From: Allodiplogaster sudhausi
Lineage: Eukaryota > Nematoda > Chromadorea > Rhabditida > Diplogasteridae
Length of the DNA stretch: 64,000 nucleotides
NCBI GenBank assembly: GCA_945643635.1
Contig: CALZFC010000031.1
Location: forward strand, 3,341,001-3,405,000
Direction of reading: 5' to 3'
Position 1 is the first letter of the stretch; every line of letters begins with the position of its first letter. Below are positions 9,956-22,760 of the stretch, one piece after another. Both the position numbers and the translations under genes were made by a program. A model generated the notes under the pieces. The model was not told where the DNA came from. It did no database searches and saw only the letters and a list, made by a program, of their open reading frames with translations.

Positions 9956-12430
9956 GATACTTAAATTTTATTCCACTTTTGAAAGCGAAAGTAATCAATA
10001 CAGAAAATGTGTCACCAATGATCACGAATGCCAGCCAAAAATGGGCAAAGAGAAGTCGGAAAGAGTTGAAAGGAAACTCTGCCAGAAACGCTTCCTTGTT
10101 GTCTTTTTGCCAAGGAGTTGGTCGCATCTGACACGCAAAGAAAAAGAAAGAAAAGGTGAGAGAGAAGGCAGAGATAGAAGAAATGAAGGGTGACTGAGGT
10201 GGAGAGATCGAGAGAAAAGAGAGGGAGAGAGCGAGGGGGTTCAAAGAACTAACACAATCATGCTTTTGCTGCTCTATAGTGGCACAGCTCATTGACACGA
10301 ATGTATTTCGCACCAACCTTGACAACATTCTGCTACTGATTAGTCATGCAAATAATGATTACACTCTCACAGTGGTCGCAAAGCCATGGAAGGAAACCTG
10401 GAAATATTCTCCTCTCTGTCCAGCATCATCGGATTGCTCTCCCACTCTACCTCGGTTTCTCTGATAAGCCCCCATCCTTCGCTTCTCGGACTCTGCATGC
10501 ATGATCGAGTGGACAACTGATGCCATCCTCTTCATTTCTCTCTCCTGTTAACAAATGTCTCTCACTCTCAACCTTTCCCTCTCATCGTTGTCTGTTTTAC
10601 GGGTTGTGTCCGTAAAGCACGCAGTGATATTGAAAGTATTGTGGAATTTTTAACTCGTAAACATAAAATAAACACTCTGCGGGCAGATATCTTGACTCGC
10701 AAAAGGAGAGAAACGCATTCAATAACTATAGAGAAACGAAGACAGAAAGATATATGCACATTTCAACAATGATCAATGATGCCGGTGCAAGGATCCTGCC
10801 TCGACATTTCCCAATTTGCAAGCCTCAGATAAGTGAATGATTTCGTCAAAGGGGCACTAATGAGCTTATTCACGAAATTGAACGAAATGTAATCTTCTTT
10901 GAAATATATAAGGGGGACGGAAAAAAATAAATGTGAATGGACAACAAAGATTCAAGCTGCTTTAGCGGTCCGGCGCTAAGAAAAACGCAGTTGAATGAGA
11001 AGATAGGGAAAGAGATTGTTAGCGGTCAGTTTCAGGTTTTATTTTATAGCTTTTCAATCCTTAAACTATTATCTACATAATTTCGCTGCTTTATATTTGC
11101 CATATCTTTGCAAACATTTCATTTTCCACTGGCTAATTCATTTTTTTGAGGCGACGCCTTTGAGTCTTCGGCCAACTTTACGCAAGAACTCTGGAAGGAG
11201 AACGCCATGCCTGACCAGCAGAATGGTAAGAGGAAATCACAGCTCACGACGTTTAAAAAAAAATAAAGCCGCAATCAAGTCAACGTTTGTAATGCTATGA
11301 ACGCTCCTCCAGCAGAATCATCATTCTAACAGCAGAAACACTCGCACTAGCAGATCACAGCGATGTGCTACTGAGAAAGCACAACACAATAAAAAAATTG
11401 CAAATAAATGTTATCCATTCGATATTTCCGTTTCTCACTAAAAAAATTCCAAAAAGTATTTAGTTATTTACATATATAGAGTTCATTAATTAAAATGAAA
11501 ATCGATGTGTCAACATGTGGAGATATCGAGAACATCAATAAACCATAAACAAGTATGGCTATTAATGACAGCTGAAGTCCACTGGGGAACGAATCCAAGC
11601 ATTGACAATTCCAATATGATTCTTCTGAGCAAGGAGAAAGAGTACGCATATACAAGAGCTTACTTATTCGTCGAAATTCGCCGTTCCAATAATAAAAAAC
11701 ATTGAGATTGCGATAGAGAAATTGAATTCCTTGGGGGCTAGCGCCGATTTATTTCTTCAAACGCCAATCGCCTTACTGAATCATGTCAGCGACATTGAAT
11801 TGCTCGCTGCGCACTCCGGAAACTTTGATTGCAAGACTGACTATTTCGTCCATCATTAACAATAAGGAAATATTTCTATTTTGAAAAAAAAAGCTTTGAA
11901 TACTAAAATTGCCTAGACGAAAACATTGCTGCCGACCAGATGAGCCGAGAAGGCAGCGGCGACCTGGTAAGTTGCTCAGTCGACCTGCTACTGTATGAAT
12001 TACGGTGACCTGTGCAGTTTGGGATAGTATTCGGGAAATGTCGGCATTTCGTACTATGACTGGAAATCTTCACCGCACTAGAGATTACACTCTCCATGTC
12101 GTTTGATCTACCGCATCATTCATGGGATACGGTATGTGTGGGCAGCTGGAGGAGAGGAGAACATTGATGGCGGAGCCGGCCGACGATCGCAGTCCGTTGC
12201 CCGCGAAGAGAACCAGTCGCCGGCGTCGCCGGTGAAGAACTCGAGTCGCCGGTGAAGAACCAGTCGCCGGCGCTTGCAAGGAGGGAAATATTGATTTTCA
12301 CAAATAGACTGTTATTGATTTTTCGGACCAATTATCGGTTGATTTTTAATTAGTTATACTCTAGAAGGTTGTTAATTGGTTATTAATTTTTATCTTACAT
12401 TAGTTTGTTATTGATTTATTTTACTAATGC
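9956..12430. other. Intergenic region, no gene recognised
   Basis: AT-rich with some purine/pyrimidine-skewed stretches (for example 10140-10250). Open frames exist on both strands, including hydrophobic ones near 9940-10330 and 11016-11300. None shows a family motif or a convincing set of phased splice sites. Confidence 0.45.
12211..12272. repeat. Short GC-rich tandem/interspersed repeat
   Basis: GTCGCCGG and GGTGAAGAAC motifs are repeated several times over about 60 bases, making a GC-rich patch in AT-rich DNA. Any peptide across it is Ser/Pro/Thr-rich and not recognisable. Confidence 0.6.
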
Positions 12431-12607
12431 ATCAAACACAGACACAGTCGATAAAGGTGCCAAAAGCGATATTCGGCTCTAAAACCCTCGAAGAAGTTGT
12501 GTGTATCCTCGATGGCGTTGTGTAATAACAAGGCGCAGTTATTGTAGTCTAATTCAATTTTTCGATGTAGAAGATGTGGGGAGGGATCGAGTTTTCTGAG
12601 GTTTATT

Positions 12608-12940
12608 TCAGGGAACCAGGCCAACAGGAGGGATGACGGCGTAGCCCTGAGAGTGGAAGAACTCCCGATTGAGCGCCGTCTCCCCCACGCGCTGCGGATA
12701 CCCAAAGGTGGCGAGGTACGCGATGCGGCACTAGACGAACGCAGCGTTCGCCGTGAACACGAAGTCGGGCAAGTCCTCGCCTCCTTAAAGGGTGGAACAT
12801 ATTTATTTGGTCCCTCTAATATCCGGCTCCATGATCTGGACGACTCCTCCGGCGGCGATGATGTTCTCGCGGAGCGACTCCCACTGCTCGTTCGCCTTCA
12901 TCCGATTTCTCAGCTCCGACTGGCTCATCCAGGGGTTGAT
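12608..12940 (-). pseudogene. Dimethylargininase/amidinotransferase-like gene fragment, broken
   Basis: The minus strand encodes INPWM, then a QWESLRENIIAAGGVVQIMEP stretch. After a short gap it encodes EDLPDFVFTANAAFV and AYLATFGYPQRVGE. The order INPWM, QW..L, AGG.V..M.P, PD.VF.AN and a Phe/Pro/Arg segment is that of dimethylarginine dimethylaminohydrolase-like members of the guanidino-modifying superfamily. Two faults are visible. An in-frame TAG follows NAAFV, and no GT donor sits where the first block must leave the frame after MEPD. A weaker echo (DTHNFFEG, about 12484-12510) may be a later piece, but I cannot join it. No start, catalytic Cys or C-terminal half was found. I infer an inactive remnant truncated about 300 bases from the satellite edge. 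Confidence 0.65.
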
Positions 12941-15900
12941 CGAGAAGAGGAAACAAATAGTTTCATTTTTTATTGAGAAAATTGAGCTCACAATCTGATT
13001 GAACTTCGCAGTGCAAATCTCTCATCTTTTCTCCTTGTAAATGAAAGAAGTCAGTCTACTTCTGCCTAATGTTACAACCCCTCTGTTGCCTTTCGATTTT
13101 ATTCTATTTAGTAACTTAGTCACATGTAATGGTTCTAACTCAAAGCTCGCATTATAATTTGCTAATTTCATTCCAGAATTTTTTGATAAAAAAATGAATT
13201 AACATCAAACGGTCGGCGCATCAGAAACTTTGGCCTCATTGCGCCGACGACGGACGCTGTGAGGCGAGCGTGGGAGAAGAATATGCTAAGAGGAGAGGGA
13301 CAAATTGAGAAAGGAGAGAAGAATCAATCGCGAGGCGAGCGTGGGAGAAGAATATGTTAAGAGGAGAGGGACAAATTGAGAAAGGAGAGAAGAATCAATC
13401 GTGAGGAGAGCGTGGGAGAAGAATATGTTAAGAGGAGAGGGACAAATTGAGAAAGGAGAGAAGAATCAATCGTGAGGCGAGCGTGGGAGAAGAATATGTT
13501 AAGAGGAGAGGGACAAATTGAGAAAGGAGAGAAGAATCAATCGTGAGGCGAGCGTGGGAGAAGAATATGTTAAGAGGAGAGGGACAAATTGAGAAAGGAG
13601 AGAAGAATCAATCGTGAGGCGAGCGTGGGAGAAGAATATGTTAAGAGGAGAGGGACAAATTGAGAAAGGAGAGAAGAATCAATCGTGAGGCGAGCGTGGG
13701 AGAAGAATATGTTAAGAGGAGAGGGACAAATTGAGAAAGGAGAGAAGAATCAATCGTGAGGCGAGCGTGGGAGAAGAATATGTTAAGAGGAGAGGGACAA
13801 ATTGAGAAAGGAGAGAAGAATCAATCGTGAGGCGAGCGTGGGAGAAGAATATGTTAAGAGGAGAGGGACAAATTGAGAAAGGAGAGAGGAAACAATCGTG
13901 AGGCGAGCGTGGGAGAAGAATATGTTAAGAGGAGAGGGACAAATTGAGAAAGGAGAGAAGAATCAATCGTGAGGCGAGCGTGGGAGAAGAATATGTTAAG
14001 AGGAGAGGGACAAATTGAGAAAGGAGAGAAGAATCAATCGTGAGGCGAGCGAGGGAGAAGAATATGTTAAGAGGAGAGGGACAAATTGAGAAAGGAGAGA
14101 AGAATCAATCGTGAGGCGAGCGTGGGAGAAGAATATGTTAAGAGGAGAAGGGCAAATTGAGAAAGGAGAGAAGAATCAATCGTGAGGCGAGCGTGGGAGA
14201 AGAATATGTTAAGAGGAGAGGGACAAATTGAGAAAGGAGAGAAGAATCAATCGTGAGGCGAGCGTGGGAGAAGAATATGTTAAGAGGAGAGGGACAAATT
14301 GAGAAAGGAGAGAAGAGTCAATCGTGAGGCGAGCGTGGGAGAAGAATATGTTAAGAGGAGAGGGACAAATTGAGAAAGGAGAGAAGAATCAATCGTGAGG
14401 CGAGCGTGGGAGAAGAATATGTTAAGAGGAGAGGGACAAATTGAGAAAGGAGAGAATAATCAATCGTGAGGCGAGCGTGGGAGAAGAATATGTTAAGAGG
14501 AGAGTTACAAATTGAGAAAGGAGAGAAGAATCAATCGTGAGGCGAGCGTGGGAGAAGAATATGTTAAGAGGAGAGGGACAAATTGAGAAAGGAGAGAAGA
14601 ATCAATCGTGAGGCGAGCGTGGGAGAAGAATATGTTAAGAGGAGAGGGACAAATTGAGAAAGGAGAGAAGAATCAATCGTGAGGCGAGCGTGGGAGAAGA
14701 ATATGTTAAGAGGAGAGGGACAAATTGAGAAAGGAGAGAAGAATCAATCGTGAGGCGAGCGTGGGAGAAGAATATGTTAAGAGGAGAGGGACAAATTGAG
14801 AAAGGAGAGAAGAATCAATCGTGAGGCGAGCGTGGGAGAAGAATATGTTAAGAGGAGAGGGACAAATTGAGAAAGGAGAGAAGAATCAATCGTGAGGCGA
14901 GCGTGGGAGAAGAATATGTTAAGAGGAGAGGGACAAATTGAGAAAGGAGAGAAGAATCAATCGTGAGGCGAGCGTGGGAGAAGAATATGTTAAGAGGAGA
15001 GGGACAAATTGAGAAAGGAGAGAAGAATCAATCGTGAGGCGAGCGTGGGAGAAGAATATGTTAAGAGGAGAAGGGCAAATTGAGAAAGGAGAGAAGAATC
15101 AATCGTGAGGCGAGCGTGGGAGAAGAATATGTTAAGAGGAGAGGGACAAATTGAGAAAGGAGAGAAGAATCAATCGTGAGGCAAGCGTGGGAGAAGAATA
15201 TGTTAAGAGGAGAGGGACAAATTGAGAAAGGAGAGAAGAGTCAATCGTGAGGCGAGCGTGGGAGAAGAATATGTTAAGAGGAGAGGGACAAATTGAAAAA
15301 GGAGAGAAGAATCAATCGTGAGGCGAGCGTGGGAGAAGAATATGTTAAGAGGAGAGGGACAAATTGAGAAAGGAGAGAAGAATCAATCGTGAGGCGAGCG
15401 TGGGAGAAGAATATGTTAAGAGGAGAGGGACAAATTGAGAAAGGAGAGAAGAATCAATCGTGAGGCGAGCGTGGGAGAAGAATATGTTAAGAGGAGAGGG
15501 ACAAATTGAGAAAGGAGAGAAGAATCAATCGTGAGGCGAGCGTGGGAGAAGAATATGTTAAGAGGAGAGGGACAAATTGAGAAAGGAGAGAAGAATCAAT
15601 CGTGAGGCGAGCGTGGGAGAAGAATATGTTAAGAGGAGAGGGACAAATTGAGAAAGGAGAGAAGAATCAATCGTGAGGCGAGCGTGGGAGAAGAATATGT
15701 TAAGAGGAGAGGGACAAATTGAGAAAGGAGAGAAGAAACAATCGTGAGGCGAGCGTGGGAGAAGAATATGTTAAGAGGAGAGTGACAAATTGAGAAAGGA
15801 GAGAAGAATCAATCGTGAGGCGAGCGTGGGAGAAGAATATGTTAAGAGGAGAGGGACAAATTGAGAAAGGAGAGAAGAATCAATCGTGAGGCGAGCGTGG

Positions 15901-17221
15901 GAGAAGAATATGTTAAGAGGAGAGGGACAAATTGAGAAAGGAGAGAAGAATCAATCGTGAGGCGAGCGTGGGAGAAGAATATGTTAAGAGGAGAGGGACA
16001 AATTGAGAAAGGAGAGAAGAATCAATCGTGAGGCGAGCGTGGGAGAAGAATATGTTAAGAGGAGAGGGACAAATTGAGAAAGGAGAGAAGAATCAATCGT
16101 GAGGCGAGCGTGGGAGAAGAATATGTTAAGAGGAGAGGGACAAATTGAGAAAGGAGAGAAGAATCAATCGTGAGGCGAGCGTGGGAGAAGAATATGTTAA
16201 GAGGAGAGGGACAAATTGAGAAAGGAGAGAAGAATCAATCGTGAGGCGAGCGTGGGAGAAGAATATGTTAAGAGGAGAGGGACATATTGAGAAAGGAGAG
16301 AAGAATCAATCGTGAGGCGAGCGTGGGAGAAGAATATGTTAAGAGGAGAGGGACAAATTGAGAAAGGAGAGAAGAATCAATCGTGAGGCGAGCGTGGGAG
16401 AAGAATATGTTAAGAGGAGAGGGACAAATTGAGAAAGGAGAGAAGAATCAATCGTGAGGCGAGCGTGGGAGAAGAATATGTTAAGAGGAGAGTGACAAAT
16501 TGAGAAAGGAGAGAAAAATCAATCGTGAGGCGAGCGTGGGAGAAGAATATGTTCAGAGGAGAGGGACAAATTGAGAAAGGAGAGAAGAATCAATCGTGAG
16601 GCGAGCGTGGGAGAAGAATATGTTAAGAGGAGAGTGACAAATTGAGAAAGGAGAGAAGAATCAATCGTGAGGCGAGCGTGGGAGAAGAATATGTTAAGAG
16701 GAGAGGAACAAATTGAGAAAGGAGAGAAGAATCAATCGTGAGGCGAGCGTGGGAGAAGAATATGTTAAGAGGAGAGGGACAAATTGAGAAAGGAGAGAAG
16801 AGTCAATCGTGAGGCGAGCGTGGGAGAAGAATATGTTAAGAGGAGAGGGACAAATTGAGAAAGGAGAGAAGCATCAATCGTGAGGCGAGCGTGGGAGAAG
16901 AATATGTTAAGAGGAGAGGGACAAATTGAGAAAGGAGAGAAGAATCAATCGTGAGGCGAGCGTGGGAGAAGAATATGTTAAGAGGAGAGGGACAAATTGA
17001 GAAAGGAGAGAAGAATCAATCGTGAGGCGAGCGTGGGAGAAGAATATGTTAAGAGGAGAGGGACAAATTGAGAAAGGAGAGAAGAATCAATCGTGAGGCG
17101 AGCGTGGGAGAAGAATATGTTAAGAGGAGAGGGACAAATTGAGAAAGGAGAGAAGAATCAATCGTGAGGCGAGCGTGGGAGAAGAATATGTTCAGAGGAG
17201 AGGGACAAATTGAGAAAGGAG

Positions 17222-20200
17222 AAAAAAATCAATCTGAGGCGAGCGTGGGAGAAGAATATGTTCAGAGGAGAGGGACAAATTGAGAAAGTAGAGAAAAATC
17301 AATCGTGAGGCGAGCGTGGGAGAAGAATATGTTAAGAGGAGAGGGACAAATTGAGAAAGGAGAGGAAAATCAATCGTGAGGCGAGCGTGGGAGAAGAATA
17401 TGTTAAGAGGAGAGGGACAAATTGAGAAAGGAGAGAAAAATCAATCGTGAGGCGAGCGTGGGAGAAGAATATGTTCAGAGGAGAGGGACAAATTGAGAAA
17501 GGAGAGAAGAATCAATCGTGAGGCGAGCGTGGGAGTAGAATATGTTAAGAGGAGAGTGACAAATTGAGAAAGGAGAGAAGAATCAATCGTGAGGCGAGCG
17601 TGGGAGAAGAATATGTTAAGAGGAGAGGGACAAATTGAGAAAGGAGAGAAGAATCAATCGTGAGGCGAGCGTGGGAGAAGAATATGTTAAGAGGAGAGGG
17701 ACAAATTGAGAAAGGAGAGAAGAATCAATCGTGAGGCGAGCGTGGGAGAAGAATATGTTAAGAGGAGAGGGACAAATTGAGAAAGGAGAGAAGAATCAAT
17801 CGTGAGGCGAGCGTGGGAGAAGAATATGTTAAGAGGAGAGGGACAAATTGAGAAAGGAGAGAAGAATCAATCGTGAGGCGAGCGTGGGAGAAGAATATGT
17901 TAAGAGGAGAGGGACAAATTGAGAAAGGAGAGAAGAATCAATCGTGAGGCGAGCGTGGGAGAAGAATATGTTAAGAGGAGAGGGAGAAATTGAGAAAGGA
18001 GAGAAGAATCAATCGTGAGGCGAGCGTGGGAGAAGAATATGTTAAGAGGAGAGGGACATATTGAGAAAGGAGAGAAGAATCAATCGTGAGGCGAGCGTGG
18101 GAGAAGAATATGTTAAGAGGAGAGGGACAAATTGAGAAAGGAGAGAAGAATCAATCGTGAGGCGAGCGTGGGAGAAGAATATGTTAAGAGGAGAGGGACA
18201 AATTGAGAAAGGAGAGAAGAATCAATCGTGAGGCGAGCGTGGGAGAAGAATATGTTAAGAGGAGAGGGACAAATTGAGAAAGGAGAGAAGAATCAATCGT
18301 GAGGCGAGCGTGGGAGAAGAATATGTTAAGAGGAGAGTGACAAATTGAGAAAGGAGAGAAGAATCAATCGTGAGGCGAGCGTGGGAGAAGAATATGTTAA
18401 GAGGAGAGGGACAAATTGAGAAAGGAGAGAAGAATCAATCGTGAGGCGAGCGTGGGAGAAGAATATGTTAAGAGGAGAGGGACAAATTGAGAAAGGAGAG
18501 AAGAATCAATCGTGAGGCGAGCGTGTTAGAAGAATATGTTAAGAGGAGAGTGACAAATTGAGAAAGGAGAGAAAAATCAATCGTGAGGCGAGCGTGGGAG
18601 AAGAATATGTTCAGAGGAGAGGGACAAATTGAGAAAGGAGAGAAGAATCAATCGTGAGGCGAGCGTGGGAGAAGAATATGTTAAGAGGAGAGGGACAAAT
18701 TGAGAAAGGAGAGAAGAATCAATCGTGAGGCGAGCGTGGGAGAAGAATATGTTAAGAGGAGAGGGACAAATTGAGAAAGGAGAGAAGAATCAATCGTGAG
18801 GCGAGCGTGGGAGAAGAATATGTTAAGAGGAGAGGAACAACTTGAGAAAGGAGAGAAGAATCAATCGTGAGGCGAGCGTGGGAGAAGAATATGTTAAGAG
18901 GAGAGGGACAAATTGAGAAAGGAGAGAAGAGTCAATCGTGAGGCGAGCGTGGGAGAAGAATATGTTAAGAGGAGAGGGACAAATTGAGAAAGGAGAGAAG
19001 CATCAATCGTGAGGCGAGCGTGGGAGAAGAATATGTTAAGAGGAGAGGGACAAATTGAGAAAGGAGAGAAGAATCAATCGTGAGGCGAGCGTGGGAGAAG
19101 AATATGTTAAGAGGAGAGGGACAAATTGAGAAAGGAGAGAAGAATCAATCGTGAGGCGAGCGTGGGAGAAGAATATGTTAAGAGGAGAGGGACAAATTGA
19201 GAAAGGAGAGAAGAATCAATCGTGAGGCGAGCGTGGGAGAAGAATATGTTAAGAGGAGAGGGACAAATTGAGAAAGGAGAGAAGAATCAATCGTGAGGCG
19301 AGCGTGGGAGAAGAATATGTTCAGAGGAGAGGGACAAATTGAGAAAGGAGAAAAAAATCAATCGTGAGGCGAGCGTGGGAGAAGAATATGTTCAGAGGAG
19401 AGGGACAAATTGAGAAAGGAGAGAAGAATCAATCGTGAGGCGAGCGTGGGAGAAGAATATGTTAAGAGGAGAGGGACAAATTGAGAAAGGAGAGAAGAAT
19501 CAATCGTGAGGCGAGCGTGGGAGAAGAATATGTTAAGAGGAGAGGGACAAATTGAGAAAGGAGAGAAGAATCAATCGTGAGGCGAGCGTGGGAGAAGAAT
19601 ATGTTAAGAGGAGAGGGACAAATTGAGAAAGGAGAGAAGAATCAATCGTGAGGCGAGCGTGGGAGAAGAATATGTTAAGAGGAGAGGGACAAATTGAGAA
19701 AGGAGAGAAGAATCAATCGTGAGGCGAGCGTGGGAGAAGAATATGTTAAGAGGAGAGGGACAAATTGAGAAAGGAGAGAAGAATCAATCGTGAGGCGAGC
19801 GTGGGAGAAGAATATGTTAAGAGGAGAGGGACAAATTGAGAAAGGAGAGAAGAATCAATCGTGAGGCGAGCGTGGGAGAAGAATATGTTAAGAGGAGAGG
19901 GACAAATTGAGAAAGGAGAGAAGAATCAATCGTGAGGCGAGCGTGGGAGAAGAATATGTTCAGAGGAGAGGGACAAATTGAGAAAGGAGAAAAAAATCAA
20001 TCTTGAGGCGAGCGTGGGAGAAGAATATGTTCAGAGGAGAGGGACAAATTGAGAAAGTAGAGAAAAATCAATCGTGAGGCGAGCGTGGGAGAAGAATATG
20101 TTAAGAGGAGAGGGACAAATTGAGAAAGGAGAGGAAAATCAATCGTGAGGCGAGCGTGGGAGAAGAATATGTTAAGAGGAGAGGGACAAATTGAGAAAGG

Positions 20201-22760
20201 AGAGAAAAATCAATCGTGAGGCGAGCGTGGGAGAAGAATATGTTCAGAGGAGAGGGACAAATTGAGAAAGGAGAGAAGAATCAATCGTGAGGCGAGCGTG
20301 GGAGTAGAATATGTTAAGAGGAGAGTGACAAATTGAGAAAGGAGAGAAGAATCAATCGTGAGGCGAGCGTGGGAGAAGAATATGTTAAGAGGAGAGGGAC
20401 AAATTGAGAAAGGAGAGAAGAATCAATCGTGAGGCGAGCGTGGGAGAAGAATATGTTAAGAGGAGAGGGACAAATTGAGAAAGGAGAGAAGAATCAATCG
20501 TGAGGCGAGCGTGGGAGAAGAATATGTTAAGAGGAGAGGGACAAATTGAGAAAGGAGAGAAGAATCAATCGTGAGGCGAGCGTGGGAGAAGAATATGTTA
20601 AGAGGAGAGGGACAAATTGAGAAAGGAGAGAAGAATCAATCGTGAGGCGAGCGTGGGAGAAGAATATGTTAAGAGGAGAGGGACAAATTGAGAAAGGAGA
20701 GAAGAATCAATCGTGAGGCGAGCGTGGGAGAAGAATATGTTAAGAGGAGAGGGAGAAATTGAGAAAGGAGAGAAGAATCAATCGTGAGGCGAGCGTGGGA
20801 GAAGAATATGTTAAGAGGAGAGGGACATATTGAGAAAGGAGAGAAGAATCAATCGTGAGGCGAGCGTGGGAGAAGAATATGTTAAGAGGAGAGGGACAAA
20901 TTGAGAAAGGAGAGAAGAATCAATCGTGAGGCGAGCGTGGGAGAAGAATATGTTAAGAGGAGAGGGACAAATTGAGAAAGGAGAGAAGAATCAATCGTGA
21001 GGCGAGCGTGGGAGAAGAATATGTTAAGAGGAGAGGGACAAATTGAGAAAGGAGAGAAGAATCAATCGTGAGGCGAGCGTGGGAGAAGAATATGTTAAGA
21101 GGAGAGTGACAAATTGAGAAAGGAGAGAAGAATCAATCGTGAGGCGAGCGTGGGAGAAGAATATGTTAAGAGGAGAGGGACAAATTGAGAAAGGAGAGAA
21201 GAATCAATCGTGAGGCGAGCGTGGGAGAAGAATATGTTAAGAGGAGAGGGACAAATTGAGAAAGGAGAGAAGAATCAATCGTGAGGCGAGCGTGTTAGAA
21301 GAATATGTTAAGAGGAGAGTGACAAATTGAGAAAGGAGAGAAAAATCAATCGTGAGGCGAGCGTGGGAGAAGAATATGTTCAGAGGAGAGGGACAAATTG
21401 AGAAAGGAGAGAAGAATCAATCGTGAGGCGAGCGTGGGAGAAGAATATGTTAAGAGGAGAGGGACAAATTGAGAAAGGAGAGAAGAATCAATCGTGAGGC
21501 GAGCGTGGGAGAAGAATATGTTAAGAGGAGAGGGACAAATTGAGAAAGGAGAGAAGAATCAATCGTGAGGCGAGCGTGGGAGAAGAATATGTTAAGAGGA
21601 GAGGAACAACTTGAGAAAGGAGAGAAGAATCAATCGTGAGGCGAGCGTGGGAGAAGAATATGTTAAGAGGAGAGGGACAAATTGAGAAAGGAGAGAAGAG
21701 TCAATCGTGAGGCGAGCGTGGGAGAAGAATATGTTAAGAGGAGAGGGACAAATTGAGAAAGGAGAGAAGCATCAATCGTGAGGCGAGCGTGGGAGAAGAA
21801 TATGTTAAGAGGAGAGGGACAAATTGAGAAAGGAGAGAAGAATCAATCGTGAGGCGAGCGTGGGAGAAGAATATGTTAAGAGGAGAGGGACAAATTGAGA
21901 AAGGAGAGAAGAATCAATCGTGAGGCGAGCGTGGGAGAAGAATATGTTAAGAGGAGAGGGACAAATTGAGAAAGGAGAGAAGAATCAATCGTGAGGCGAG
22001 CGTGGGAGAAGAATATGTTAAGAGGAGAGGGACAAATTGAGAAAGGAGAGAAGAATCAATCGTGAGGCGAGCGTGGGAGAAGAATATGTTCAGAGGAGAG
22101 GGACAAATTGAGAAAGGAGAAAAAAATCAATCGTGAGGCGAGCGTGGGAGAAGAATATGTTCAGAGGAGAGGGACAAATTGAGAAAGGAGAGAAGAATCA
22201 ATCGTGAGGCGAGCGTGGGAGAAGAATATGTTAAGAGGAGAGGGACAAATTGAGAAAGGAGAGAAGAATCAATCGTGAGGCGAGCGTGGGAGAAGAATAT
22301 GTTAAGAGGAGAGGGACAAATTGAGAAAGGAGAGAAGAATCAATCGTGAGGCGAGCGTGGGAGAAGAATATGTTAAGAGGAGAGGGACAAATTGAGAAAG
22401 GAGAGAAGAATCAATCGTGAGGCGAGCGTGGGAGAAGAATATGTTAAGAGGAGAGGGACAAATTGAGAAAGGAGAGAAGAATCAATCGTGAGGCGAGCGT
22501 GGGAGAAGAATATGTTAAGAGGAGAGGGACAAATTGAGAAAGGAGAGAAGAATCAATCGTGAGGCGAGCGTGGGAGAAGAATATGTTCAGAGGAGAGGGA
22601 CAAATTGAGAAAGGAGAAAAAAATCAATCGTGAGGCGAGCGTGGGAGAAGAATATGTTCAGAGGAGAGGGACAAATTGAGAAAGGAGAGAAAAATCAATC
22701 GTGAGGCGAGCGTGGGAGAAGAATATGTTAAGAGGAGAGGGACAAATTGAGAAAGGAGAG
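17222..22760 (+). repeat. Higher-order block, 39 satellite units (2,769 bp)
   Basis: Private variants recur at exactly 39 x 71 = 2,769 bp. GAGAAAGTAG occurs at 17282 and 20051. CGTGTTAGAAG occurs at 18522 and 21291. GGAACAAC occurs at 18834 and 21603. An AAAAAAATC unit near 19350 recurs near 22119. This implies one block of 39 units was duplicated in tandem. An older 30-unit relation links 16705 to 18834 and 16871 to 19000 (2,129 bp, which is 30 units less one deleted base). Confidence 0.85.

Noticed and set aside
9939..10328. 129-residue minus-strand frame with hydrophobic segments
   Set aside because: No family motif and no phased splice sites linking it to the phosphodiesterase gene; composition fits random AT/purine-skewed DNA.
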